Shown here: positions 17,753 to 26,716 of the stretch, piece by piece
Numbering within the stretch: the stretch's first letter is position 1
How the letters are laid out: each line of letters starts with the position of its first letter
Source of the DNA: Virgibacillus proomii
Lineage (GTDB): Bacteria > Bacillota > Bacilli > Bacillales > Amphibacillaceae
DNA: 64,000 nucleotides
Assembly (NCBI RefSeq): GCF_900162615.1
Contig: NZ_FUFN01000008.1
Location: 1-64,000, forward strand
Direction of reading: 5' to 3'
Notes under the pieces: generated by a model
What the model was told of the DNA's origin: nothing
The model's database searches: none
What the model saw: only the letters and a program-made list of their open reading frames with translations
Translations under genes and position numbers: made by a program

Positions 17753-18952
17753 TCATTTTTTAGTAAGGGATCTTAACTCATCCACTTTATCCGTTTTTTC
17801 CCACGGAAATGAATGATCTGTACGTCCAAAATGTCCATACGCAGCTGTGTCTTTAAATATTGGCTTTTGTAAATCAAGCATTCGTATAATTCCAGCCGGA
17901 CGCAGATCAAATAATTTTCTTACCGCGTTTACTAGTTTTTCTTCACTTACCTTCCCTGTCCCGAATGTGTTAATTGAAATGGAAACAGGCTCTGCAACGC
18001 CAATTGCATAAGCAAGCTGTACTTCACACGTTTTTGCTATATCAGCTGCAACAATGTTTTTCGCTACATATCTGGCGGCATATGCAGCAGATCGATCTAC
18101 TTTTGTTGCATCTTTTCCACTAAATGCACCGCCGCCATGTCTAGCGTACCCTCCATAAGTGTCAACAATGATCTTACGTCCAGTTAGGCCGGCATCCCCT
18201 TGGGGACCGCCAATAACAAAACGACCGGTTGGATTAATAAAGTATTTCGTTTTTTCATCTAAAAGATGAGTTGGTACTACTGGTCGAATAACATGTTCAA
18301 TTAAATCTTTTTCAATTTGCTCCGGTGTAATATCCTGATGATGTTGGGCAGAAATAACGATCGTATCAATCCGTACAGGCTCATCATTTTCACCATACTC
18401 GATGGTCACCTGTGTCTTTCCGTCTGGTCGCAAGTAAGCCAGCATTTTATCTTTTCGAACATCGGCCAGGCGCTTTGCTAATTTATGGGCTAACGAAATC
18501 GGAAGAGGCATTAATTCCTCTGTTTCATCACAAGCAAATCCAAACATTAGCCCTTGGTCCCCAGCACCAATAGCATCGATTTCCTCTTCACTCATTTTTC
18601 CTTGACGTGCCTCCAAAGCCGTATTAACACCACCGGCAATATCAGGAGATTGCTCATCAATAGCTGTTAAGACTGCACATGTTTCTGCATCAAATCCAAA
18701 CTTGGCGCGTGTATAACCAATTTCTTTAATGGTTTTTCGGACAATTGCTGGTATATCTACATAGGTTGTTGTTGAAATCTCCCCTGCTACGAGCACAAGT
18801 CCAGTTGTTACTGCCGTCTCACAAGCAACTCGAGCGTAAGGATCAGATTTTAATATTTCATCTAAAATTGCATCTGAAATTTGATCAGCTATTTTGTCAG
18901 GATGTCCTTCTGTTACAGATTCAGAAGTAAATAAACGTCGATTAGTAGCCAT
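17753..18952 (-). CDS. metK: S-adenosylmethionine synthetase
   Basis: 399 aa, the standard MAT length. It makes SAM from methionine and ATP. Visible family motifs are ESVTEGHPDKIADQ at the N-terminus, GAGDQGLMFG (the ATP-site hexapeptide region) and GGGAFSGKDATKVDRS (the glycine-rich loop). The start ATG is preceded by AAAGGAGG. A SAM-I riboswitch lies on the same strand upstream, but its terminator is about 690 bp from the start codon because dispersed repeats fill the leader. It is divergent from pckA, as in B. subtilis. Confidence 0.98.
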   Translation of the reverse strand: MATNRRLFTSESVTEGHPDKIADQISDAILDEILKSDPYARVACETAVTTGLVLVAGEISTTTYVDIPAIVRKTIKEIGYTRAKFGFDAETCAVLTAIDEQSPDIAGGVNTALEARQGKMSEEEIDAIGAGDQGLMFGFACDETEELMPLPISLAHKLAKRLADVRKDKMLAYLRPDGKTQVTIEYGENDEPVRIDTIVISAQHHQDITPEQIEKDLIEHVIRPVVPTHLLDEKTKYFINPTGRFVIGGPQGDAGLTGRKIIVDTYGGYARHGGGAFSGKDATKVDRSAAYAARYVAKNIVAADIAKTCEVQLAYAIGVAEPVSISINTFGTGKVSEEKLVNAVRKLFDLRPAGIIRMLDLQKPIFKDTAAYGHFGRTDHSFPWEKTDKVDELRSLTKK

Positions 18953-19142
18953 ATTGCTACGTCCTCCTTTAAAATCAAATACGGAACTCTATCTATCATA
19001 TATGCACATTACTACAATCTGGCTAGTTGCACTTACTTAAAACCTACAAATTAGAGGATATTCAAAAAAGTAGTATGGTCAACATGCTGCTTCCGGAATC
19101 ATTCATGTAATCTGTAATCAGTTCCATACACTTCGCTACACA

Positions 19143-19611
19143 ATGACACCGTCTCATCGAAGCTTTGATGCGCAAGACGTACTGATGTCAGCATTACAAC
19201 AGGACGAGAAAAACTTCGGAAGCGACACATCACACACGGATAAAAAGCGTTTTTCTTTTTCAAGGACAGAGTACGCTACGGTAGCAATACACCGCACGCA
19301 GAAAAAGTGTACTTCTTTTTCAAGCATGTCGCCCCAAACGAATCGCAGATTTAGGAGCCGTTTTTCTCATAAAGCTGCAAAATGATAAGCAGATCTTTGA
19401 AATGAGAAAAATATAGCTCCTTACATCCGAAATAAAGAAAATATGCCTATACCTCTAAAACAAGGGGTATGCCGACACCAGAGCAGTAAGCCCATTTTCA
19501 TCGACCTTCCTTTAGATTCGTGCCGACGTTGACTTATCGTACGAAGAAGATTAAAGTTTATTAGCATGAGCGATGGAGCTAGACGAATAAACTTTTCAAA
19601 ACAAGTTATCC
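19143..19611 (+). repeat. dispersed repeats R6 + half PATE-like copy + R3 in the metK leader
   Basis: R6 units (19143-19337: palindromic cores such as CGCTACGGTAGC and repeats of TTCTTTTTCAAG) resemble 35060-35275. A right-half PATE-like remnant (about 19338-19436: GATTTAGGAGCCG ... AGCTCCTTACATCCG, AATAAAG) follows. R3 (19437-19611, CTAAAACAAGGGGTATGCCG, TAAGCCC, TTAGATTCG) resembles 4176-4350 and 58115-58280. 18953-19142 holds only the metK ribosome binding site. Confidence 0.7.
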
Positions 19612-19642
19612 ACATTGTAGAATTTTATGATTTCCTAGACAA

Positions 19643-19815
19643 TAAAAAAACCTTTCCTACTGTTGATGAGGAAAGGGTCACTGGCCTCTTTCTCTCTTAT
19701 TGTTCAAGGAAAAAAGTCCTTGCATCAGGTTAGCACCTTTTCACTAAATGTGATGGTTGCTGGGCTTCCTCGGGTCTGTCCCTCCACCAACTCTGAATAA
19801 GAGTATCCGTTCCAA
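19643..19815 (-). promoter_or_regulatory. SAM-I (S-box) riboswitch upstream of metK
   Basis: On the minus strand the S-box core is clear: GGTGGAGGGACAGACCCGA, GAAGCCCAGCAACC, then AGGTGCTAACCTGATGC, closed by CTTATTC / AATAAGAG. It is followed by a terminator (CCTTTCCT/AGGAAAGG and T7, 19676..19643). SAM binding should favour termination and lower metK expression. The long gap to metK is anomalous. Confidence 0.95.
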
Positions 19816-19951
19816 ATCAGCTTATCGAAAGAAGCATACGATGTCAACTATTTTCACCGTATTTACCGATGTTTTTTCCATATAATAAAATCATAACTAA
19901 CAAATGACTGGATCAATTATGAAATTAAGATTTTTTTAAAATTGAACAACA

Positions 19952-19985
19952 TTAGTATGGACTATTCGAATAAATGTGTTATACT
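19952..19985 (+). promoter_or_regulatory. pckA promoter overlapped by a CcpN-like box
   Basis: TGGACT (4/6), a 16-nt spacer and TATACT form a promoter about 80 bp before pckA. TGTGTTATACT (19975-19985) overlaps the -10 box and fits the CcpN operator consensus TRTGHYATAYW as I recall it. CcpN represses gluconeogenic pckA and gapB under glycolytic conditions in B. subtilis. No ccpN gene is in the window. Confidence 0.5.
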
Positions 19986-20063
19986 AATAAACATATTAAA
20001 GATATCGAAGTCGTTCTAAAAAAGAACGTGAATACAATTTGACTTAAAAGGCAGGTATTTATA

Positions 20064-21650
20064 ATGAAAATGGTAGAAAAGTCGTTTGTCACCGAGTTAT
20101 ACAAACATTCAAATTTACACGCAAATTTATCTGTACCGTTGCTTGTTGAAAAAGTTCTCGCCAGAAAAGAAGGGAAATTATCAGCCACAGGTGCTGTGCA
20201 AGCAACTACAGGAGCGTATACCGGTCGTTCTCCAAAAGATAAATTTGTTGTCAAAGATGAGATTAGTGAAAACTATGTAGATTGGGGATCCGTTAATCGC
20301 TCTATTGAGGAATCCACTTTTAATAAGCTTTACGAAAAAGTCGTTCATTATTTACTAAATAAACAGGAAATATTCCAATTCAAAGGCTTTGCGGGAGCAG
20401 ATCATGAATACCGACTGCCAATACAAGTCATCAATGAGTTTGCTTGGCATAATTTATTTGCCCGTCAATTATTTATTACTCCAACAGAGGAAGAACTTCA
20501 GACACATGAGCCGGAATTTACAGTTTTATCTGCACCAACTTTTAAAGCCGATCCAGAAGTGGATGGTACGAACTCAGAAGCCTTTATTCTTGTTTCATTA
20601 AAACAACGAATTATTTTAATTGGTGGAACAGAGTATGCTGGTGAAATTAAAAAGTCAATCTTTTCAATAATGAACTTTTTACTTCCACAGCAGAATGTAC
20701 TATCCATGCACTGCTCTGCCAATGTAGGAAAAGAAGGAGACGTCGCTTTATTTTTCGGTCTTTCAGGAACAGGGAAGACAACATTATCAGCAGATCCTTA
20801 CCGCCGTTTAATTGGTGATGATGAGCACGGTTGGGGGCCAAATGGTGTGTTCAACATTGAAGGTGGGTGTTATGCAAAATGCATTAACTTATCTCAAGAT
20901 AAAGAGCCACAAATCTATGATGCCATCCGATTTGGTTCCGTATTGGAAAATGTTGTGCTTCATGAAGATACAAGATCTCCGGATTATGATGACACAAGTT
21001 TAACTGAAAACACACGTGCAGCATATCCGTTAGAAAACATTGACAATATTGCAATACCAAGTATCGCTGGACATCCGAATACAATTATCTTTCTAACTGC
21101 TGATGCTTCCGGAACACTTCCCCCAATCAGTAAATTAACGAAAGAACAAGCGATGTATCACTTTTTAAGTGGTTATACGAGTAAGCTTGCAGGTACAGAA
21201 AGAGGAGTTACCGAACCACAAGCAACTTTCTCAGCTTGTTTTGGCGCACCATTTTTGCCATTAGCTCCTTCCAAATATGCAGAAATGCTAGGAGAAAAAA
21301 TTGATGCATATCAATCCAATGTATTTCTTGTTAACACTGGATGGACTGGCGGCCCATATGGTGTAGGAAAACGCATGAAGCTTTCCTATACTCGTGCTAT
21401 GATTCATGCTGCTTTAGAAGGGGAGCTAAATGGGACAGAAACAACGAAAGATGACATCTTTGGGTTGCAAATTCCGATGCATGTACCCGGAGTTCCTGAT
21501 GAAGTGTTAATTCCGAAAAACACATGGCAAGATAAAGCAGCTTATGAGAAAACAGCACAAGAGCTTGCCATGAAGTTTCATAATAACTTTAAGAAATTCA
21601 CCAAAGCAGACGAAGATATCGTCAACGCTGGCCCGGCATACCGGGGTTAA
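20064..21650 (+). CDS. pckA: phosphoenolpyruvate carboxykinase (ATP)
   Basis: 528 aa, full length for the ATP-dependent family. It converts oxaloacetate and ATP to phosphoenolpyruvate, the entry step of gluconeogenesis. The kinase-1a P-loop GLSGTGKTTLSADP contains Lys238. The following GDDEHGWGPNGVFNIEGG is the metal and substrate signature, and TGRSPKDKF near the N-terminus is also characteristic. ATG 20064 follows AAGGCAGG. It is divergent from metK, the conserved arrangement in Bacillus. A strong terminator follows, then an R2 repeat. Confidence 0.98.
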   Translation: MKMVEKSFVTELYKHSNLHANLSVPLLVEKVLARKEGKLSATGAVQATTGAYTGRSPKDKFVVKDEISENYVDWGSVNRSIEESTFNKLYEKVVHYLLNKQEIFQFKGFAGADHEYRLPIQVINEFAWHNLFARQLFITPTEEELQTHEPEFTVLSAPTFKADPEVDGTNSEAFILVSLKQRIILIGGTEYAGEIKKSIFSIMNFLLPQQNVLSMHCSANVGKEGDVALFFGLSGTGKTTLSADPYRRLIGDDEHGWGPNGVFNIEGGCYAKCINLSQDKEPQIYDAIRFGSVLENVVLHEDTRSPDYDDTSLTENTRAAYPLENIDNIAIPSIAGHPNTIIFLTADASGTLPPISKLTKEQAMYHFLSGYTSKLAGTERGVTEPQATFSACFGAPFLPLAPSKYAEMLGEKIDAYQSNVFLVNTGWTGGPYGVGKRMKLSYTRAMIHAALEGELNGTETTKDDIFGLQIPMHVPGVPDEVLIPKNTWQDKAAYEKTAQELAMKFHNNFKKFTKADEDIVNAGPAYRG

Positions 21651-21711
21651 AAATTGTTTCCTCATCCCAAAAGGAATTTTTATATAAAAGCTAATACTGC
21701 AGTTTTTCTGC

Positions 21712-21748
21712 AAGCCGATCTCGTAAATCTTCGAGATCGGCTTTTTTT
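21712..21748 (+). terminator. pckA: pckA terminator
   Basis: AAGCCGATCTCG and CGAGATCGGCTT form a GC-rich stem followed by a run of T's: a textbook intrinsic terminator 60 bp after the stop. Confidence 0.92.
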
Positions 21749-21750
21749 GT

Positions 21751-21828
21751 ACTATAGGAAAGCATAAAACTTTAGGCTTACTATAAGCTTTAGCCATAAA
21801 GACTTGGCGATAAGCCAAGTTTTTCTAA
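21751..21828 (-). repeat. dispersed repeat R2 after pckA
   Basis: Minus-strand R2: TTAGAAAAACTTGGC (21828..) with inner hairpin ACTTGGC/GCCAAGT, ending CTTTCCTATAGT (21751). The central TTTTTCTTATACGATAAA segment is replaced by a shorter one, so it has no GATAAA insertion site. Confidence 0.75.
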
Positions 21829-21924
21829 GCGCAACGCTATAAATACGTACTGGCATTCACACATTTTTATCTCTATTCATAAACTGTTTTGACATATTAT
21901 TTTAAAGAAAGGAGCACATAAAGA

Positions 21925-22911
21925 ATGAAAAGAAATTTATTCATTCTGCTATTAGGAGTACTTTTATTTATAGCAGGTTGTAACACGAATGATGAAACTT
22001 CTTCTATTCGATTAGCAGAAGTAACTCGTTCACTATTTTACGCTCCACAATATGTTGCTCTGGAAAAAGGATTTTTTGAAGAAGAGGGATTAAATGTCGA
22101 ATTACAAACCACTTGGGGTGGAGATAAAACAATGACCACTTTGTTATCAGATGGTGCTGATATCGCTCTAGTTGGTGCTGAAACATCCATTTATGTATTT
22201 GCTCAAGATTCCAAAGAAATCGCAATAAACTTTGCTCAATTAACACAAACAGATGGTACATTCTTAGTTGCGAAAGAAAAGCAACCGAACTTCTCTTGGG
22301 AGGATATCAAAGGTACTACCTTTTTAGGACAGCGAAAAGGTGGAATGCCACAAATGGTAGGCGAGTATGTACTGAAGCAAAACGGTATTGATCCACATAT
22401 CGATTTAAATTTACAGCAAAATATCGAATTTGCCAATATTCCAGGAGCATTCGCTTCAAGCGATGCAGCGTATGTTCAATTGTTTGAACCAACCGCCAGT
22501 ATATTTGAAAAGGAAGGGAAAGGACATATTGTTGCATCTTTTGGTGAAGAATCCGGAACCGTTCCCTATACTGTTTTCATGGCAAAGCAAAACTATATAA
22601 ATAAAAATGACACAGAAATAAAAAAATTCACTAAAGCTTTATATCGAGCTCAACAATGGGTAGAGGAGCATTCTGCAGAAGAAATAGCTAAAGTAATCCA
22701 CCCATATTTTGAAGATACAGATTTAGATATTCTTACTGCTTCCGTTGATCGGTATAAAAGCCAAGGTTCTTTTGCAACAGACCCCGTATTAGATAAAGAT
22801 GAATGGAATAGTCTAAAAGCTATTATGAAAGAGGCTGGTGAACTTCCTGTAGACGCAGATTATGAAGAGTTAGTAAATACAACGTTTGCTGAAGACGTTT
22901 TAAATGATTAA
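21925..22911 (+). CDS. ytlA: ABC transporter substrate-binding lipoprotein (YtlA-like)
   Basis: 328 aa. A lipoprotein signal (LLFIAGC, lipidated Cys19) anchors it outside the membrane. The NMT1/ThiY/SsuA-type periplasmic fold is indicated by VTRSLFYAPQYVALEKGFFEEEGL and the TTWGGDKTMTTLLSDGADIA segment. RBS AAAGGAG precedes ATG 21925. It is the first gene of a three-gene operon with an ATPase (13 bp downstream) and a permease. The class imports thiamine precursors, sulfonates, nitrate or aromatic compounds; the sequence does not settle which, and no riboswitch is seen upstream. Confidence 0.88.
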   Translation: MKRNLFILLLGVLLFIAGCNTNDETSSIRLAEVTRSLFYAPQYVALEKGFFEEEGLNVELQTTWGGDKTMTTLLSDGADIALVGAETSIYVFAQDSKEIAINFAQLTQTDGTFLVAKEKQPNFSWEDIKGTTFLGQRKGGMPQMVGEYVLKQNGIDPHIDLNLQQNIEFANIPGAFASSDAAYVQLFEPTASIFEKEGKGHIVASFGEESGTVPYTVFMAKQNYINKNDTEIKKFTKALYRAQQWVEEHSAEEIAKVIHPYFEDTDLDILTASVDRYKSQGSFATDPVLDKDEWNSLKAIMKEAGELPVDADYEELVNTTFAEDVLND

Positions 22912-22923
22912 GGAGGAGGAACA

Positions 22924-23730
22924 ATGTCATTTTTAACCTTAGAAAAAATAACGCATCATTATTTTTCAGAACAGGGCTTTACTAAAGCATTAGATAATGT
23001 ATCCTTTTCCATTGAAGAGGGAGAATTTATATCGTTATTAGGACCAAGCGGCTGCGGTAAATCAACTATACTATCGATCATTGCCGGTATAATAAAACCC
23101 ACGGAAGGTAAGGTAAAGTTAGAGCAGCAAATGATTGACTTGCCCTCTTCGGAAATTGGTTACATGCTGCAACAAGATTATTTATTTCCGTGGAAAACAA
23201 TTTTAGATAATGTACTTTTGGGACCAAAAATACGCAAAACATTATCCCATGATGTACAAGAAAAAGCTTTATCTTTATTACATGAGGTTGGACTAAAAAA
23301 TGTAGTCACTAAGTACCCGCCTTCCCTCTCCGGAGGAATGCGCCAACGAGCCGCCCTTGTAAGAACACTAATCAACCATCCAAAAATTTTATTATTCGAT
23401 GAACCTTTTTCAGCTTTAGATTATCAAACCAAATTAAAGTTAGAGGAACTCGTCTCAACATTACTAAAAAGCTACAAAAAAACAACGGTACTTGTTACCC
23501 ATGACATTAGTGAAGCAATCGCTATGAGTGATCGAATTTTAGTAATGGGTACGAATCCAGGAACCATTTCAAAAGTGTTTGAAGTTCCTATTGAGATAAG
23601 ACAGGAAGGACCACTCTTTGCAAGACGCCATCCAAAATTTGAAATTCTATTCGATAAAGTATGGAATGAACTGGACAGTCGAGAAGGGAATTTCCCAAAA
23701 AAGGAGGCGATGACAAATAATGAAGTATAA
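22924..23730 (+). CDS. ytlC: ABC transporter ATPase (YtlC-like)
   Basis: 268 aa. Nucleotide-binding subunit of the nitrate/sulfonate/taurine class: Walker A GPSGCGKST (40-48), a Q-loop near MLQQDYLFPW, signature LSGGMRQR, Walker B ILLFDEPFSALD and the switch His in VTHDISEAI. AGGAGGAG precedes the start. Its 3' end overlaps the permease start by 11 bp, consistent with translational coupling. It energises uptake of the ligand bound by the upstream lipoprotein. Confidence 0.92.
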   Translation: MSFLTLEKITHHYFSEQGFTKALDNVSFSIEEGEFISLLGPSGCGKSTILSIIAGIIKPTEGKVKLEQQMIDLPSSEIGYMLQQDYLFPWKTILDNVLLGPKIRKTLSHDVQEKALSLLHEVGLKNVVTKYPPSLSGGMRQRAALVRTLINHPKILLFDEPFSALDYQTKLKLEELVSTLLKSYKKTTVLVTHDISEAIAMSDRILVMGTNPGTISKVFEVPIEIRQEGPLFARRHPKFEILFDKVWNELDSREGNFPKKEAMTNNEV

Positions 23731-24535
23731 AAAAACAGATGAACAATTTTTTCAGCACTATTTGCGTAGTGTAAAACGAGAAAGAAAAATAGTATATATA
23801 TGGCAAATTGGTATACTTATCAGCTTTATTATTCTTTGGGAACTGGCCAGTCGATTGTATTGGATTGATCCATTGCTATTTAGTTCACCGACAACAATCT
23901 ATAAGGTAATTGTTGAAAAAATTTACGATGGCTCTTTGTTATCTCATATGCAAGTAACTCTATTAGAAACAGTCGCCGGCTTCGTAATTGGAACGGTTGC
24001 AGGTACTTTCCTTGCCGTTTCATTATGGTTTTCTAATCGACTATCAAATATCCTTGATCCTTACCTTGTTATTATGAATGCCATGCCAAAGGTGGCATTA
24101 GGTCCAATTATTATCGTTGCCCTAGGACCTGGATATATTTCAATCATTGCAATGGGGGCAATCATTTCTGTTATCATTACAACATTAGTTGTCTACTCTG
24201 CCTTTAATGAAGTCGACCCAAATTACGGAACAGTGTTAAAAAGCTTTGGAGCAAGCAAACGGCAAATGTTTCAACACGCTATTTTTCCTGCCACACTGCC
24301 AACCATGATTTCTACGTTAAAAGTAAATGTTGGGCTTTCTTGGGTAGGTGTAATAGTTGGAGAGTTTCTCGTCTCTAAACAAGGATTAGGTTATTTAATT
24401 ATCTATGGTTTTCAAGTATTTGACTTTTCACTCGTAATGACGAGTTTAGTACTAATTGCGATCTTTGCAGCTGTGATGTATAAGCTTGTTGAGCGGTTGG
24501 AGCGCTGGATAATTAAACATTCCAGTTCGTTTTAA
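23720..24535 (+). CDS. ytlD: ABC transporter permease (YtlD-like)
   Basis: 271 aa with about six membrane spans. The BPD_transp_1 EAA-type loop is seen around YSAFNEVDPNYGTVLKSFGASK, the coupling helix that contacts the ATPase. Its start lies inside the end of ytlC, behind AAAGGAGGCG. It is the last gene of the ytlACD unit and is followed by a strong terminator. Confidence 0.92.
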   Translation: MKYKKTDEQFFQHYLRSVKRERKIVYIWQIGILISFIILWELASRLYWIDPLLFSSPTTIYKVIVEKIYDGSLLSHMQVTLLETVAGFVIGTVAGTFLAVSLWFSNRLSNILDPYLVIMNAMPKVALGPIIIVALGPGYISIIAMGAIISVIITTLVVYSAFNEVDPNYGTVLKSFGASKRQMFQHAIFPATLPTMISTLKVNVGLSWVGVIVGEFLVSKQGLGYLIIYGFQVFDFSLVMTSLVLIAIFAAVMYKLVERLERWIIKHSSSF

Positions 24536-24542
24536 TGAATTT

Positions 24543-24584
24543 GAGGCTTCCATTAACGCTGATAATTGATGGAAGCCTCTTTTA
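24543..24584 (+). terminator. ytlACD operon terminator
   Basis: GAGGCTTCCAT (24543-24553) pairs with ATGGAAGCCTC (24569-24579), followed by TTTTATTT. Confidence 0.9.
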
Positions 24585-24656
24585 TTTATCCTAATGATGA
24601 GCGAGTATCAAAACTATACCCTCATCAATGACAATTAGACGAATTTAGAATACCTT

Positions 24657-25448
24657 CTAAATGACACTTAATGTTTCATCTCTTATATCACTTATAAACA
24701 TACACCCAGGAGCATGTGTAATCATCACGGATGGTTTACTTTGCATAGCAACTGCTTGCGGCGTTACACCACATGCCCAAAAAACAGGGATTTCCCCTTC
24801 TTTTATAGTAACTGCATCTCCAAAGTCAGGGGTTGAAAGATCTTGTATACCGATTTCACTAGGGTCACCAAAATGAACTGGTGCTCCATGAACAGCTGGA
24901 TATCTAGAAGTAATTTGCACCGCACGAATCGCATCGTTATTAGTCATAGGTCGCATACTTACAACCATTGGTCCACTAAATATTCCTGCTTCTTCGCAAG
25001 GAATATTTGTTTTATACATAGGTACATTGCAATTTTCTTCAATATGTCTTATCGAAATACCATCATTTAATAGCGAAGTTTCGAACGTAAAACTGCATCC
25101 TAATAAAAAAGCCACCATATCTTCTTCCCAATACGCTGTTATATCTGTCACCTCTTCCATGAATGATCCGTTTTTATAGATACGATACTTCGGGATGTCT
25201 AATCGAATATCAGCGTTTTCTGCTATTTGTTTTGGCTCGTAGGAACCAATATCCGTCACATTCAATATTGGACATGGCTTGGGGTTACGTTGACAGAATA
25301 ATAAAAAATCAAATGCGTACTCTTTTTTTAGAACTACTAAATTAGCCTGAGCAAAGCCTCCTGCCATTCCTGCAGTCGACCCCGATATTTGCTTCTCTCT
25401 AATTAGCATTCTCACTTCTGATCCACTTAACCTGGCTGTGTTTTCCAT
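24657..25448 (-). CDS. ycsI: DUF1445 putative hydro-lyase / D-glutamate cyclase family protein YcsI
   Basis: 263 aa. Family motifs include SGSTAGMAGGFAQANL, FLLGCSFTFE and VVSMRPM; the C-terminal VFWACGVTPQ and ITHAPGCMFI segments are typical. The family includes eukaryotic D-glutamate cyclase domains, and in Bacillus the gene sits with the 5-oxoprolinase (pxp/kip) cluster. GGAGG lies 7 nt before the ATG. It is 29 bp downstream of the NRAMP-like gene, forming an operon. The pxpA/B/C genes usually found beside it are not in this window. Confidence 0.9.
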   Translation of the reverse strand: MENTARLSGSEVRMLIREKQISGSTAGMAGGFAQANLVVLKKEYAFDFLLFCQRNPKPCPILNVTDIGSYEPKQIAENADIRLDIPKYRIYKNGSFMEEVTDITAYWEEDMVAFLLGCSFTFETSLLNDGISIRHIEENCNVPMYKTNIPCEEAGIFSGPMVVSMRPMTNNDAIRAVQITSRYPAVHGAPVHFGDPSEIGIQDLSTPDFGDAVTIKEGEIPVFWACGVTPQAVAMQSKPSVMITHAPGCMFISDIRDETLSVI

Positions 25449-25477
25449 AATCGTTCCTCCGCTTCATCCAGTTTCAT

Positions 25478-26716
25478 TTATCCTAAAAGCTTGGGAATTT
25501 GCTCTAACACTGTTAAAATAGCCAAATAGCTCATTCCCAGTACAACAATTACTCCTGCTATCGTTAACCAAAGCGGTTGCTTATAGTCACCTACAACATC
25601 TTTTTTATAAGCTCCTATTAAAATCGTTCCTAAAGCAAGTGGTAAAACAAGTGCATTTAACGCTCCTGCTAAAATTAATACATTTACCGGTTTTCCTATT
25701 AAGGCAAACGTACCTGATGATACAATTATAAATAAAATAATCACTATATTTTGATATTTCTCAATGATTGGGTGCAATGTCCGAATAAAAGAAACCGATG
25801 TATACGCTGCTCCTACCACAGAAGTAATTGATGCAGCCCACATAATCACACCGAAAATTCGATACCCAACATTACCTGCAGCTAACTCAAAAACGGAGGC
25901 TGCCGGATTTCCAGAATCAATTGCTAGTCCCTGGGAGACAACACCTAACACTGCTAAAAAAAGCGCTACACGCATCACTCCTGCTACAACGATCCCAGTA
26001 ACAGAGCTTTTTGTCACTTCGGGAAGAGAATGAGCTCCTTTTATACCTGCATCTAATAAACGATGCCCACCAGCAAATGTAATATATCCGCCAACAGAAC
26101 CTCCTACAAGCGTAACGATAGCAAATATATCAATCGTTTCAGGTTTAAATGTATTAATTACAGCATCTCCTACTGGAGGAGAGGTTGTAAAAGCAACATA
26201 TAACATAAGCAGAATCATAATTCCACCAGCAATTTGGGTTAGTTTATCCATCACATGACCAGCTTCTTTAATAAGAAAAATCATGATCGCAAAAATTGAA
26301 CTAATGACAGCACCTACAACTGGATGAAGTCCTAGCATAGCATTTAAACCAAGTCCAGCCCCAGCGACATTACCAATATTAAAAGCCAGACCACCAATAA
26401 CTATTAAAATAGATAATAAAAGCCCAAGACCTGGTAATACTTTATCCGCAATTTCGTGTCCACGTAATCCCGATACCGCAATAATTCGCCATACATTTAC
26501 TTGGACAAAAACATCTAGAATTAGCGAGATCAGAATAACAAAAGCAAAACTAGCTGCTAATTGTTGGGTGAAAACAGTTGTTTGGGTTAAAAAACCCGGT
26601 CCAATTGACGAGGTAGCCATTAAAAAAGCTGCCCCAAGCAGTACACTTCTTGTCTTCATTTTTGGCGTTTCTGGCGTTTCTATAGTTAAATCTATTATTT
26701 GTGTCTTTTCCTTCAT
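25478..26716 (-). CDS. ycsG: NRAMP-family divalent metal transporter-like protein YcsG
   Basis: 412 aa, about 11 membrane spans, related to MntH/NRAMP. The N-terminal helix reads SSIGPGFLTQTTVFT where true metal transporters have a DPGN motif. This motif difference is usual for the YcsG subgroup and makes Mn/Fe transport uncertain; transport of an organic substrate of the 5-oxoproline pathway has genomic support only. It forms an operon with ycsI downstream. AAAGGTG lies about 11 nt before the ATG, a slightly long spacing. Confidence 0.85.
   Translation of the reverse strand: MKEKTQIIDLTIETPETPKMKTRSVLLGAAFLMATSSIGPGFLTQTTVFTQQLAASFAFVILISLILDVFVQVNVWRIIAVSGLRGHEIADKVLPGLGLLLSILIVIGGLAFNIGNVAGAGLGLNAMLGLHPVVGAVISSIFAIMIFLIKEAGHVMDKLTQIAGGIMILLMLYVAFTTSPPVGDAVINTFKPETIDIFAIVTLVGGSVGGYITFAGGHRLLDAGIKGAHSLPEVTKSSVTGIVVAGVMRVALFLAVLGVVSQGLAIDSGNPAASVFELAAGNVGYRIFGVIMWAASITSVVGAAYTSVSFIRTLHPIIEKYQNIVIILFIIVSSGTFALIGKPVNVLILAGALNALVLPLALGTILIGAYKKDVVGDYKQPLWLTIAGVIVVLGMSYLAILTVLEQIPKLLG

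Noticed and set aside
19143..19385. 80-codon open frame in the metK leader
   Set aside because: It is R6 repeat sequence and half a PATE-like copy read as protein.
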